A stretch of 64,000 nt of DNA. It comes from Didymella arachidicola. Its lineage: Eukaryota; Ascomycota; Dothideomycetes; Pleosporales; Didymellaceae. A model generated the notes under the pieces. That model was not told the DNA's origin. It did no database searches and was given only the letters and a program-made list of their open reading frames with translations. Positions 9,098 to 20,743 of this stretch are shown piece after piece. A program made the position numbers and the translations under genes. Each line of letters opens with the position of its first letter. Positions within the stretch are counted from its first letter, which is position 1. The stretch lies in NCBI GenBank assembly GCA_016630955.3, contig CM049991.1, positions 1,938,387 to 2,002,386 of the forward strand, read 5' to 3'.

Positions 9098-12000
9098 CTA
9101 CGGACAGATGTGGGTTAGTTGGTCAACACTACAAATCCAGATTCTGCCAGTGCTAACGCCCATACCAACTTTGTTCCCGCACAGCGCAGAGCATGATGGC
9201 CGATACTCTGACGGAATCCACACCATACTCTTGCCGTTATGCTCGATCCATACGTTATGAGAGCTAAGGCCGGTGCCTAGGTACAGGGGGCGTTCAGGGT
9301 CCACGATAGCTGCTTCGCTAGAAACGGCTTGGTCGTATACGACGATAGTGCCTATCTCGGATTGAAGTGAGCAACCGGTGGATCCAAAGGACAAGCTGCG
9401 AAGAGTCGTGCCGACTTTGAGCGTCTTCAGACACGCGCCACTACTTGCATCCCACAGCTTGACCGTCTTGTCCCACGAGCCTGACGCCAGCTTAGCTAAG
9501 TCGTGCGAGAAGGCCACAGAGCTGACAACGTCGCTATGGCCTGTAAATGTACGTAAACACTGGCCGCTGTTTGCATCCCACAACCTGACAGTCTTGTCGT
9601 ATGACGCTGACGCCAGCTTAGCTAAGTCGTGCGAGAAGGCCACAGAGCTGACAACGTCGCTATGGCCTGTAAATGTACGCAAACACTGGCCGCTGTTTGC
9701 ATCCCACAACCTGACAGTCTTGTCGTGTGACACCGACGCTAGCTTGTTTAAGTCAGGCAAGAAGATTACAAATTCGACGTGACCGCGGTGGCCTGTGAAC
9801 GTCTTCAGACACGCGCCACTACTTGCATCCCACAGCTTAACCGTCTTGTCCCACGAGCCTGACGCCAGCTTAGTCGAGTCTGGCGAGAAGGCTACAGACC
9901 TGGCGAGATCACTATGGCCTGTGAACGTCTGCAAACACTTCCCGCTGCTTGCATACCACAGCCTGACAGTCGTGTCATTTGACGCCGACGCCAGCTTAGT
10001 CGAGTCAGGCGAGAAGGCTACAGAGGTGACAAGATCGCTATGGTCCATGAACGTCTGCAAACACTCACCGCTGCTCGTATCCCACAGCTTGAAAGTCCCA
10101 TCCATGGACGTCGACGTCAGCTTGTTTGAGTCAGGCGAGAAGGCTACAGACCAGACATGATCGCTACGGCCTGTGGATGGACGCAGACACTCGCCGCTGC
10201 TTGCATCCCACAGCTTGACAGTCATGTCGGTTGACGCCGACGCCAGCTTAGTCGAGTCGTGCATGAAGGCTACACAGTGGATCCAACCGATATGGCCTGT
10301 AAATGTACGCAAACACTGGCCGCTGTTTGCATCCCACAACCTGACAGTCTTGTCGTATGACGCTGACGCCAGCTTAGCTAAGTCGTGCGAGAAGGCCACA
10401 GAGCTGACAACGTTGCTATGGCCCGTAAACGTCTGCAGGCACTCGCCGCTGTTCGCATCCCATAGCTTGAAAGTCCTGCAGTCTGGAGCCGAAGTCGACG
10501 TCAGCTTAATTGAGTCGGGCGAGAAGACCGCAGAGCTGACAACGTCGCTATGGCCCGTAAACGTCTGCAGGCACTCGCCGCTGTTCGCATCCCACAGCCT
10601 GACGGTCTTGTCCCACGAGCCTGACGCCAGCTTAGTCGAGTCAGGCGAGAAGACTACAGAGCTGACATGACCGCGGTGGCCTGTGAACGTCTGCAGACAC
10701 GCGCTACTACTTGTATTCCACAGCTTAACAGTCCCATCCATTGACGTTGACGCCAGCTTAGTCGAGTCGGGCGAGAAGACTACAGAGCTGACATGACCGC
10801 GGTGGCCTGTGAACGTCTGCAGACACGCGCTACTACTTGTATTCCACAGCTTAACAGTCCCATCCATTGACGTTGACGCCAGCTTAGTCGAGTCGGGCGA
10901 GAAGACTACAGAGCTGACAGAATCGCTATGGCCTGCGAACGTCTGCAAGCACTCACCGCTGTTCGCATCCCACAGCCTGACGGTCTTGTCCCACGAGCCT
11001 GACGCCAGCTTAGTCGAGTCAGGCGAGAAGACTACAGAGCTGACATGACCGCGGTGGCCTGTGAACGTCTGCAGACACGCGCTACTACTTGTATTCCACA
11101 GCTTAACAGTCCCATCCATTGACGTTGACGCCAGCTTAGTCGAGTCGGGCGAGAAGACTACAGAGCTGACAGAATCGCTATGGCCTGCGAACGTCTGCAA
11201 GCACTCACCGCTGTTCGCATCCCACAGTCTGACGGTCTTGTCATGTGACGCCGACGCCAGCATGGTCGAACCGGGCACAAAGGCCACAAAACTGACTCCA
11301 CTGCTGTGCCCCTCGAGGGTCTGCAGGCATGCACTCCAGCTGGTGCTCATCGCTGGCTTGAGAACAATCCCCTTTGGCCTTTCGTGCTGGAACAGCTTTC
11401 TGATCGCACTTTCTGTTGGACTGAACAACAGTGCAGATGCATACGACTGGAGAGGGTAGCTTTCAATAGGCCCTTTGTGGTACAGGATGAATCGCCGGGC
11501 ATCTTGGAGAAGCTTAGTAAGCTCATCCTCATCTTGCACATCCTGGTTGCCTCAGCATACACACCAAGCACAGCGTAATTTAAGGGCGTTTTTGCAATGT
11601 ATACCTGAATCAGAGAGCATAGCTTCGTCATTGAGACGACGCCTTTCGCCATGCTCTTGCACAGACTGAGACTTTCCAGCCAATACAGATACTTCTTCCT
11701 CACAAACCCACCAACAACCTTCGCGTCTTGCAGAACTTTTACATTGTCTAGTTCACACTGCGGGTTCGCATCGCACAGATGATCGATCCAGTAGATGCAC
11801 GAGTAGCGCGACGCTGCTAGCGGATCTGGGGTGGGCGGTGCAATGTCATCGACAGAGACCCCTGGCGCTTCCAGGTTGTACAGGTTCCGGCGTAAAGACC
11901 TCAACAAGACTGCGAGCGATTTTGTAAAGATGCTGCGATGGACAGTACCCGCACCATGTGGAAAGACCTCCCCAGATGCTTTTGCAAGGAGAAAGTCTTG

Positions 12001-13857
12001 TGCGGACTGATGCACGAAGTAAACGGTGTCTTCTTGCAGGGTGAGAAAGGATCCACAAAGGCCAATGATCTCCCGCACAGACTCCAAATCATCAGCAAAG
12101 TCCTCAAGCGCCTCCACAAGCACCACCAGTTCGACGATTGTGACTGGCCGATATAAGACTGCAGCTGACGCTAGTACTTGCTGACAGATCTCAGCTCCAT
12201 CGAACTCCCTGATCTGCTGCATCATCCGCTTGTACAACGAGTCCAGCCCAGTCGGGAACAGCGCTAGCTTCTTCAGCACATTCCACTTTGGTGTCGCTCT
12301 GAGGTCTTGGCATACCAAAGCTACCCACAGAAAGGTGCCATTGGCGTTAAGAGTCAAATGTCGAAAGACAGCGGATCGAATATCTGCCTTGTACTGCTTT
12401 TCCCGTGCCAGCTGGTCGATCTTCTGTCGGATAAAGCTGTCAACCGCTGCCGCAACCGACTTGGCGTTCAGCTCGAGGCTCAGCCTGTGCCCTACCCGCT
12501 CTAGCTGCGCTTCGATATCAGGCCAGTTGCGGCTCGAGACGATCCACTTGACGCGGGGAGACGCAGAAGACTGCTGCGCGACGAAACGAAGCAGCTTCGG
12601 CAGATCAGTGACGCACTCGTCCAACGCATCAACGAGTATGTAAGTGGTGTCCAAGCCCGGGTCCTGCAGCACATCTGCAAAGATTTCTGTCAAGACAACC
12701 CATGCGTTTGCGTCTTCGAACACGGCTTTGCTCGCTTGATCGTACCTCTTGCGAACGTGCACGGTGAGCGCCGGCTGTTGGGTGACAAGTAAGTACAGCA
12801 GCCCGCGCAGCACAGCCGTGGCGCTGTTGATGCGCGAGTCGGTGGCTTGGCAGAAGAAGTAAGTCACAGAAGCACTATTAGCAACCGTCTTCTGCAGCTC
12901 TTCAATGATGCCGCAGAGCAGCATCGTCTTGCCCTTGCCGGGATCGCCTTTGATCCACAACAACTGACTCTTTGGGTCGTTGAGCCATTGCCGGAAGCTG
13001 CTGTTGTCGAGCACCCAGCGGTACGAGCCCTCCAACAAGCCACCCTTTGTATCCTCGATGCGCTTCTTATCGTTTCGGGGATCGGTAGGGCGTAAGTCGC
13101 GCAGGCACTCCTGTCGCTTTCGGATCTCGTCATGAAGCCGACGGAATGCTTGTTCTGTGCCTTCGCCGTAGACAGGCGCAACATCAACGTCGACAATGCC
13201 GGCTAGACAGTACGCTGCGTCCTCTTCAAGCTTTGTCTGCCGATCTTGTGCCCACCGCAACCGCTCGTCGACGCTGCAACATGAGAGCGAGGCCCCTTCG
13301 AGCACATCGTATGGGATGGTTGTCATTTCGCGGATCGGAGCCTTTAGCGATACCCGGTCACCGAGCTGATGCCATTCGCACGAAAAGAACTCGACCACGC
13401 TGGGCGCGAGTAGCTCCTGCAGCGTCCACCCACGCGTGAACCATCGACTTGAGCTGAGACCAGACTTCCACGTTGAGTCGACATCCAACTCACTGAACTT
13501 CCTCTTCTTTGTCAGTACATCGGATAGGTACACGTAACATTTTGTCGCATTGCGGTACCAGCGAAACATGGACCGGATGGCCAGCGCGTGCTCAGCCTTG
13601 CTCGCCTTATTGATGCAGCAAGTGTCGACCCAAAAGTACTGCAACCCGTCGCGCTTCACCTGTTCTCCACACAGCTGTATCTTCTTGTAGCCAGCCTTAT
13701 CCTTGCCTGCGTTGTTTGTAAGATCTTCGAAGGTCACTTCTTCCTCGTCCGTTCCCCAGGTATGGGACAGAATCGCGTAGGGAGGTATCGCGTCTGCGTC
13801 AACAATTTCGGCAGTGACACTGAGCGCCGCATCTTCTCTGTAGTATAAAAGCCGCAT
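9098..13857 (-). CDS. HET-NACHT-WD40 (HNWD) receptor, complete, 15 WD40 repeats (unit 1)
   Basis: Fungal NLR of the heterokaryon-incompatibility type. Exon 1 (13857-11605, 751 aa) starts at MRLLYYREDAALSV, the usual start of HET receptors. The HET domain follows (YAILSHTWGTDEEEVTFEDL; FWVDTCCINKASKAEHALAI; WFTRGWTLQELLAP), then a NACHT NTPase with P-loop GDPGKGKTMLL near residue 303 and Walker B ILVDALDE near 405. A 62-nt intron (11543-11604, CAG/GTATAC donor, AACCAG acceptor) joins exon 2. Exon 2 has a linker, 15 WD40 repeats of 42 aa and a C-terminal tail of about 100 residues; about 1,565 aa in total. In this family the WD40 propeller senses, NACHT oligomerises and HET triggers cell death. 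The ATG at 13956 is in frame but adds residues unlike the family. No stops or frameshifts were seen. Confidence 0.92.
9416..11311 (-). repeat. 126-bp tandem repeat array encoding 15 WD40 blades
   Basis: Each unit encodes 42 residues ending KLWDxxSGxCLQTFT. One unit (the seventh) is 44 residues long. Units 2-6 are almost identical at DNA level, with two alternating types (STSMDGTVKLWNTSS and SGSWDKTVRLWDANS) appearing as copied blocks. Fifteen blades exceed one seven-bladed propeller, consistent with two stacked propellers or an expandable array. Confidence 0.9.
11543..11604 (-). other. Intron (62 nt) between NACHT and WD40 exons of HNWD unit 1
   Basis: Minus strand: CAG then GTATAC at 11604, and AACCAG ending at 11543. 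The exons join as SLIQ to DVQDEDELTKLL, phase 0. The paralogous unit 2 has a 64-nt intron at the same place, which confirms it. Confidence 0.88.
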
Positions 13858-14845
13858 CGTTTCGCGTGGACATGTGGTAGACGCGTGCGATGGCGGCAAG
13901 ACTAGAGAGAGTTGATGCGGCGGCCTCGTCGCTCTACTGCATTCGTATGTCAGCAAGCGGAGGGCAACATGCGAAAAGCCACAAGGCCTTTGGCGAACTT
14001 GTTAGACAATAGGGAATCGCAATGTTGTCGCAGGCTGGGTCTGGTGGAGTTGGCCATGTTCTTGGTGTGCGAGGCTGGAATGTCAGGCCTGGGGCGGGGC
14101 AGACGCGGTTGAGAGCACGCGCCAGGGTCCAGCCGCCAGGCTGACAGCGGCTAATCCAGCGACGCCCGCACGTGTTGGTTTGATGCAGTGGAGCAGAGGG
14201 TCGACCCGACACAGCCAGTGGAGCAATAATTAGAGTCAGGGTCGCAGATCGATCGATTACGACCACATTGTACCTTGCAACAATGCCTGGCTGGCCTGGC
14301 TGTCAAGGTCTGCGCGAGTCATTGTATAAGTTCTCCCCTTGCGAATCTCGAGTTCTTAAGACCGGCAATCGCTCAGTCGCTCGAGAATTGGGAGGACACA
14401 TGGCAGGTTTTGGAAGAGCGCCAAACCGTGAGCTTGTTAGGCATAGTGTCGGATACAATACACTCAGCCCTGCCGGTCTTCTTTCCACCACGTAATCATA
14501 CTAGGACCGGCCGCCAAAACGCATAGCGCGAAGGGCAGTTGTCTCCAGCTCGGAGATAGCTTCGGGGTACACAGTTTCGACGCTTAATTGTCTTCGCAAC
14601 CTAGGGTAACGTGCATCTAGGCTAGACCGATCATTCTAGCATCTTACAACTGAAAAGAGAGAAGATGGCGACGACAGAGCTGAGCTAGAAGGCGGCGGTG
14701 TCTTCGGTGCTGCGTGCGACGTGATCGCCGGCACAACCACAATAGTTGTTATTTTCTTCTTGCAACACGGGATGCGAAGAGGAGGTAGCTAGAGAAGAAG
14801 ATTGCGTTAAGTGCAGATACATAGGTGCGTGTGAGTAAGGTTGAA
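13858..14845. other. Intergenic between HNWD units 1 and 2
   Basis: The right part (about 14430-14845) is the 3' flank of unit 2 and is clearly related, though diverged, to 18431-18890. Shared blocks include gatacaatac, aaaacgcatag and agggtaa. The left part (13858-14280) would hold the promoter of unit 1, with tataaaa at 13844-13850 just inside the transcription unit. I see no gene. Confidence 0.6.
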
Positions 14846-17800
14846 CTATCTGAACGGGGGATTCATCTCGCTGAGGGGCATTTCTCGCTTACTGGCAGGG
14901 GACGTTATCTTAGTGTGGAGGCAAGAGTAAGTAGAGTCGAAGAATAGACTATGTAGAGTCCTCCCAATGTTAAGAGTCTGCAAACACGCGCCGCTGCTCG
15001 CATCCCACACCTTGACGGTCTTGTCGCTGGACGCCGACGCCAGCTTCGTCGAGTCGTGCGAGAAGACTATAAATCTGACACGATCTTTATGGCCTTCAAA
15101 AGGCTGCGGCCACGCGTCACTGCTCACATCCCATATCTTGACGGTCTTGTCGTGTGACGCTGACGCCAGCTTGGTCGAGTCGTGAGAGAAAGCCACAGAA
15201 CTGACGTCATTGCTATGGGCTGCCAACGTCTGCAAACACTTGCCGCTGCTCGCATCCCACACTTTGACGGTGTTATCGACTGATGCTGACACTAGCTTTG
15301 TCGAGTCGTGCGAGAAGGCTATAGAGTTGACAAAAATACCATAGCCTGTGAGCGTCTGCAGACACTCACCACTGCTTGTGTCCCACAGCTTGACAGTCAT
15401 ATCCCATGACGCCGACGCCAGCTTAGTCGAGTCGTGCGAGAAGGCTACAGACCCGACACCACTACTATGACCTGCCAACGTCTGCAGACACTCGCCACTG
15501 CTTGTGTCCCACAGCTTGACAGTCGTATCCCATGACGCCGACGCCAGCTTAGTCGAGTCGTGCGAGAAGGCTACAGACCCGACACCACTACTATGACCTG
15601 CCAACGTCTGCAGACACTCGCCACTGCTTGTGTCCCACAGCTTGACAGTCGTATCCCATGACGCCGACGCCAGCTTAGTCGAGTCGTTCGAAAAGGCTAT
15701 AGAGTTGACAAAAATACCATGGCCTGTGAGCGTCTGCAGACACTTGCCACTGCTTGTGTCCCACAGCTTAACAGTGCTGTCCCATGACGCCGACGCCAGC
15801 TTAATCGAGTCGTTCGAGAAGGCCACAGAGCTGACAGGACCATTATGGCCTTTTAACGTTTGCAAACACGCGCCGTTGCTTGCATGCCACAGCTTGACAG
15901 TCCTATCGCGTGATGCTGATGCTAACTTGGATGAGTCGTGCGAAAAAGCCACAAAACATACTTCTCCATCGTGCGCCTCAAGCGTCTGCAGGCACGCGCT
16001 CCCACCGCTGCTTATTACCGGCTGGATTGTAATTCCTTCAGGCTCTTCATGCCGGAAGTGCTTTCTGATTGTACTCCCAGTCGGACTGAACAGCAGTGCA
16101 GATGCATATGACTGGAGAGGGTGGCTTTCAATCGGCCCCTTGTGGTACATGATGAATCGGCAAGCATCCTCGAACAGCTTTGTAAGCCCCTCTTCACCTC
16201 GGATATCCTGGTGGTGTTAGCGCCTACAACAAGGACAACGAATAGGGGGGTGTTGTCCGTGCAAGCCATACCTGAACTAGAGAGCATAGCCTTGCCATCG
16301 AAGTCACGCCTTTTGTCACGCTCTTGCATAGACTAAGACTTTCAAGCCAGTATAGGTACTTCTTCCTTATGAACTCACTAACAGCATGGATGTCTTGCAC
16401 AAGTCTGGCATCCTTCACCCCAGACTTAGGATTTGCATCGCACAGGTGATCGATCCAGTGGATGCACGGGTAGCGCGACGATGCTAGCGGGTCTGGCTCA
16501 GGCATTGCAATCTCGTCGACAGAGACTCCTGGTGCCTTGGCGCCGTACACGTCCCGGCGCAAGGTCCTCATTAAGACTGCGAGCGATCTGGAAAAGATGC
16601 TGCGATGGACAGTCTCCGCACCACATGGAAAGACCTCTCCAGAAGCCTTAGCGAGGAGAAAGTCTTGTGCAGACTGATGCACGAAGTAGACGGTGTCTTC
16701 TTGCACAGTGAGGAAAGAACCGCAAAGGCCGATAATCTCCCGTACAGAGGCCAAGTCATCTGCAAAGTCTTCGAGCGCCTCCACAAGTACAACCAGCTCT
16801 ACGATTGTGACTGGGCGATACAATACTGCGGCTGACGCCAATACCTGCTGACGAATCTCAGCTCCGTCTGACTTCGTGATTTGCTGCATCATCCGCCTGT
16901 ACAAAGAGTCCAGTCCAGGCGGGAACTGCGCTAGCTTCTTCAGCACATTCCACTTTGGTGTCGCTCTGAGGTCTTGGCATACCAAAGCTACCCACAGAAA
17001 GGTGCTATTGGCGTTAAGAGTCAAATGTCGAAGCACAGCGGACCGTAACTCTGCCTTGTACTGCTTTTCCTGTGCCAACTGATCGATCCTCTGTCGGATG
17101 AAGATGTCGACCGCTGCCGCAACTAAGTCGGCATTCAGCTCGAGGCTCACATTGTGTCCTGCCTGCTCCAGCTCTGCTTCAATGTCAGGCCAGTTGCGGC
17201 TTGACACAATCCATTTCACGGGAGAAAATAAAGAAGACTGACGTACGACAAAGTGAAGCAGCTTCGGCAGATCAGTCGTACACTCGTCCAGTGCGTCAAC
17301 GAGTATGTACGTGGTGTCCAAGTTTGGGTCCTGCAGCACGTCTGCGAAGATTTCCGTCAAGACAACCCATGCGTTTGCGTCTTCGAACACGGCTTTGCTC
17401 GCTTGGTCGTACCTCTTGCGAACGTGCGCGGTGAGCGCCGGCTGCTGGGTGACAAGCAAGTACAGCAGTCCGCGCAGCACGGCTGTGGCGCTGTTGATGC
17501 GCGAGTCGGTGGCCTGGCAGAAGAAATAAGACACAGACGCGGTCCTAGCAACCGCCTTCTGCAGCTCGTCGATGATGCCGCAGAGCAGCATCGTCTTGCC
17601 CTTACCAGGATCGCCTTTGATCCACAGTAGCTGGCTCTGCGGGTCGTCGTGCCACTGCTGGAAGCTGCTGTTGTCGAGAACCCATAGATAAGAGCCCTCC
17701 AGCAAGCCGCCCTTTGTGTCCTCAATGCGTTTCTTGTCACTGCGGGGGTCGGAGGGACGTAAGTCACGAAGACACTCCTCTCGCTTACGGATTTCATCAC

Positions 17801-18420
17801 GAAGACGCCTGAACGCTTCCTCTGTGCCTTCGCCATAGATAGGCGCCATCTCGACGTCAAAGACGCCGGACAAACAGTACGCTGCATCCTCCTTGAGTTT
17901 TGTGTGCCGGTCCTGTCTCCAGCGAAACCGCTCTTCGACGCTAGACTGGGAAAGAGGGGCCCCTTCGAGCACGTCGTGCGGGATGGTTGTAGCTTCGTAT
18001 ATGTGAGACTTTAGTGATGCCCTGTCACCGAGCCTGCGCCAGTCGCGCGAAAAGAACTCAACCACGCCGGGTGCCAAAAGCTCCTGCAGCGTCCAGCCGC
18101 GCGTGAACCACTTGCTTCCTCGGAACTCCGAGTCTCACTGCGGCGAGTTGGCTTCTTCCCCGGCTGAAAGAGGCGAAGCAGATACGTCGGGCAGATAGAC
18201 ATAGCATCGAGCTGCCTTGCGGTACCAGCGAAACATCGACCGTATCGCCAGCGAGTGCTCAGCCTTGTTCGCCTTGTTGATGCAGCAGGTATCCACCCAG
18301 AAGTGCTACAAGCTGTCACACTTGGCCTGCTCTCCACACAGCTGTATCTTCTTGTAGCCAGGCTTGTCCTTGCCTGCGTTCTGTACGAGGTCGTCGAAGG
18401 TCACCTCTTCCCACGTGGTG
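14846..18420 (-). pseudogene. HET-NACHT-WD40 receptor, 5'-truncated, stops in HET (unit 2)
   Basis: A paralogue of unit 1. The HET region is readable from about 18415 (TWEEVTFDDLVQNAGKDKPG) but carries TAG at 18306-18308, where unit 1 has Gln, and TGA at 18135-18137. The start of the HET domain, including ILSHTWGTD, is missing at the junction near 18,420. From 18077 a long open frame gives the end of HET, NACHT (GDPGKGKTMLLCG; ILVDALDECTTDL) and a 64-nt intron at 16208-16271 (CAG/GTATGG ... CACCAG). Eight WD40 repeats of 42 aa (about 14,970-15,980) end in a short tail (KREMPLSEMNPPFR). A truncated NACHT-WD40 protein could still be made from an internal ATG. Without a complete HET domain it should not be able to execute cell death by that route. 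Confidence 0.85.
16208..16271 (-). other. Intron (64 nt) in HNWD unit 2
   Basis: Minus strand: CAG then GTATGG from 16271, with acceptor CACCAG ending at 16208. It joins SLVQ to DIRGEEGLTKLF, the same position and phase as in unit 1. Confidence 0.85.
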
Positions 18421-18945
18421 TGAGCATCGAATCTTCTAGAGCTACGCCACACTCTGAGCTGATCAGGATTAGTTTCAGATACAATACAAGCAGCCTTACC
18501 GATCTCATCCCTGCTACATAAGCTCGCGAGGGCCCGCTGCCGAAACGCATAGTGCCAAGGCCAGATGTCCGCGACACGGAGATAGGTTCGGACTACACAT
18601 AACCAATGCCTGATCGTCTTTGCGATCTAGGGTAAAGTGCGTCTAGGCTGGGCCTGTTGATCTAGTATTACCAAGATGTCAAGAGTCTCGGTGGCGGCGC
18701 TCCAGCAGGGTCAGAAGGTAAGGCGGTCCTTTGAGGCCCTGCCTTCAATGACCGCTGGCCAGATCGCGACAGCTGTAATTTTCCTGTCGCAACATCGAGG
18801 GTGAAAGGGAAGTCCTTGAAGGTGAGGATCGCGTAAACAACGGACCTGCAGATGCGTGTGCGGAAGGTTGAGGTGCGAGAAGGGTGGATCCATCTCGTTG
18901 AGGGGCATTTCTCGCTTACGGGCAGGGGACGTTACTCTACTTCAA
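18421..18945 (-). pseudogene. 3' remnant of a third HNWD unit
   Basis: This stretch aligns by eye with 14430-14917, the C-terminal codons and 3' flank of unit 2. On the minus strand MPLNEMDPPFS mirrors MPLSEMNPPFR, and the neighbouring catttctcgcttacgggcag block is nearly unchanged. No WD40, NACHT or HET sequence of this copy remains. It lies directly against the truncated HET domain of unit 2, so a deletion or unequal exchange between tandem copies is the simplest cause. Confidence 0.72.
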
Positions 18946-19397
18946 TCGCATTTTGGTATTGTTGGGTAACTTTACCCGTGTCAATAGTAGCTGGGAACGA
19001 TCACGTGTGGGCTTTTTGAAGGTGATTGATATTGGTTTCTTTTTTCTTCAAGTTGCCTGAACACAATGCTGCGTTTCTCAGTTCACATCAACTGCAGCGA
19101 TAGACCTGCCGCATCTCGTTCGCCGACCAGTATAATGTTCAGGCGCAAGGCTCACTAATATACCACAACAAACTTCGACATTGTTTATAACAACTACCAC
19201 AGACTTACTCCTCTGAATTCACACTGTGCCACAGAATATGCCCTAAATGAGACACACTGTCAAGATACTATTAGTATTATGAAACCCTCGATCTGCTGAT
19301 GGCTTCAATCTATTGATGTCTCTGTATCGAATTCACCTGCACCTCGTGCTCTGTCCCCCACATCTCTCAAAATCCCTGTCCTTCTTCAGCTGGAAAG
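18946..19397. other. Intergenic, nothing recognised
   Basis: AT-moderate sequence beyond the HNWD array with no frame of interest. Confidence 0.5.
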
Positions 19398-20366
19398 TCA
19401 ACGTCGCTGACTACGTGAGCGTCGGGCAGTGGCCTCCTTATGACGAGCCAATGCGGCCGCAGCGAGCTCCAGGTAGCTCGCATCAGAAGTAGTCGGAAAC
19501 CAGCACACGCGCAGAATCCCGAACTCTCCAGCCTCCATATCCAACTCGACCTGAGGGTACGCGTACGGCGCATCGATGATCTTATCCAAGTCAGTGTAGA
19601 CGTTGGGGAATACCGGAATCTTCTCAGTGTACTTGGCGAGTTGAATGATCTTGAGATGTTTGTCATCGGAATCCGTCTCCATACGGGCCTGAGAAGCTCC
19701 AGCGGTGGCCTTAGTCTTGATGCGATGCATGTCTTGCAATTCAGACTGAGTCTTCTTGTTAGTGAAATGGACGTCTACGCTACGACTGCTGGACAGAGCC
19801 GGCGGTAAGACCGACATGGAATCGCGCAGCTCCTTCTTCACTTTTCGGTCTTGGGCGGAATTCATGATGACAGGCCTCTTGAACTCTGGCTGCTTATTCA
19901 TGGCTTTCGCGAGCTTGTTGACGCTCGTATGCTTCCTGAAACGCGCCTCTTTAGCCTGTTGAGCGCGATCGAGCGCTGGAGTGGGTGTTTCAATCTTAGG
20001 TTTCGGCTTTACCCTTGCCTTCGTAGTCTTCTTACGTTTGCCGGTAGTGGGCTCTTCGGTCGGTGTCCCTTGAGTGGCTGAAGACTGAGTGGTCGCAACA
20101 AACTTAATGCGTTTTGGCAAAGGCGCTTCGTCATCGGGTCCGTCATTCACGACGAACTCGTTCTCAGCCTTAGTACTCACCCGTTTACGCTTTGGCTTTG
20201 CGGTGATCTTTTGTACTACACCACGCTTTTGAGGTCGAGCATCATGTGTCGTTGGAGGTGGAAGTGACGATACGTCCACAAGCGATGACAGCGGTGGAGG
20301 CTGGCGCCCAAAGGATGATGGCGGCACGATTGGCTGTAGCAATGAAGCCATCGGATGGTTTTCCAC
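19398..20366 (-). CDS. Hypothetical basic protein, about 317-322 aa, nuclear-looking
   Basis: Family not recognised. The N-terminal half is Pro/Ser/Thr-rich with several basic clusters that could be nuclear localisation signals (KITAKPKRKRVSTKAE; TGKRKKTTKARVKPKPK; LPKRIKF). A more ordered C-terminal part (HLKIIQLAKYTEKIPVFPNV; YAYPQVELDMEAGEFGILRV) ends in a basic tail, RRSRSQRR. The frame opens with GTG at 20366; the first ATG is five codons later (MASLLQPIV). A Ser-rich frame directly upstream (20372-20743, minus) could be a 5' exon, since HET-free neighbours here also have short introns, but I found no clear donor/acceptor pair. Confidence is in coding potential, not function. Confidence 0.55.
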   Translation of the reverse strand: MENHPMASLLQPIVPPSSFGRQPPPLSSLVDVSSLPPPTTHDARPQKRGVVQKITAKPKRKRVSTKAENEFVVNDGPDDEAPLPKRIKFVATTQSSATQGTPTEEPTTGKRKKTTKARVKPKPKIETPTPALDRAQQAKEARFRKHTSVNKLAKAMNKQPEFKRPVIMNSAQDRKVKKELRDSMSVLPPALSSSRSVDVHFTNKKTQSELQDMHRIKTKATAGASQARMETDSDDKHLKIIQLAKYTEKIPVFPNVYTDLDKIIDAPYAYPQVELDMEAGEFGILRVCWFPTTSDASYLELAAAALARHKEATARRSRSQRR

Positions 20367-20743
20367 CGAGCCTAGGTGCTCATGTGTCTGTGACGTTCGA
20401 TGACTCCTGCCGTGCTGAAATGGGCATCCCCCTCATGCTGCGGTTTGTCTGCCTTTTCGAAATTAGATAGAGACAAATGGCGCTTTGAAGATCTTTCAGG
20501 AAGCGTTGCACGAAGGCTACTCTGGTCTTGAAGAGCGTCGGAGCACTCTATCGACGAGAATGTGCGTTCAGGAGAGGACATTATTTGCGCAGTTGCGGTT
20601 GTGCAGGCGCTGGATGTGAGTAGTGGTGATGATGAGCGCGGTTGGTTTGATTGTACGAAGGTTTTGCGAGATATGGACTTTGCGCAAGTCTGAGTGAAAG
20701 CGATTGTCGTTGACGAGGAGGACTTGTTGGTATCTATAGCCAC

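Noticed and set aside
9378..11459. Plus-strand frames with repeated SHSLTVLS...ASLVESGEKATELT
   Set aside because: They are the antisense reading of the 126-bp WD40 repeats; the repeat length keeps a frame open on both strands.
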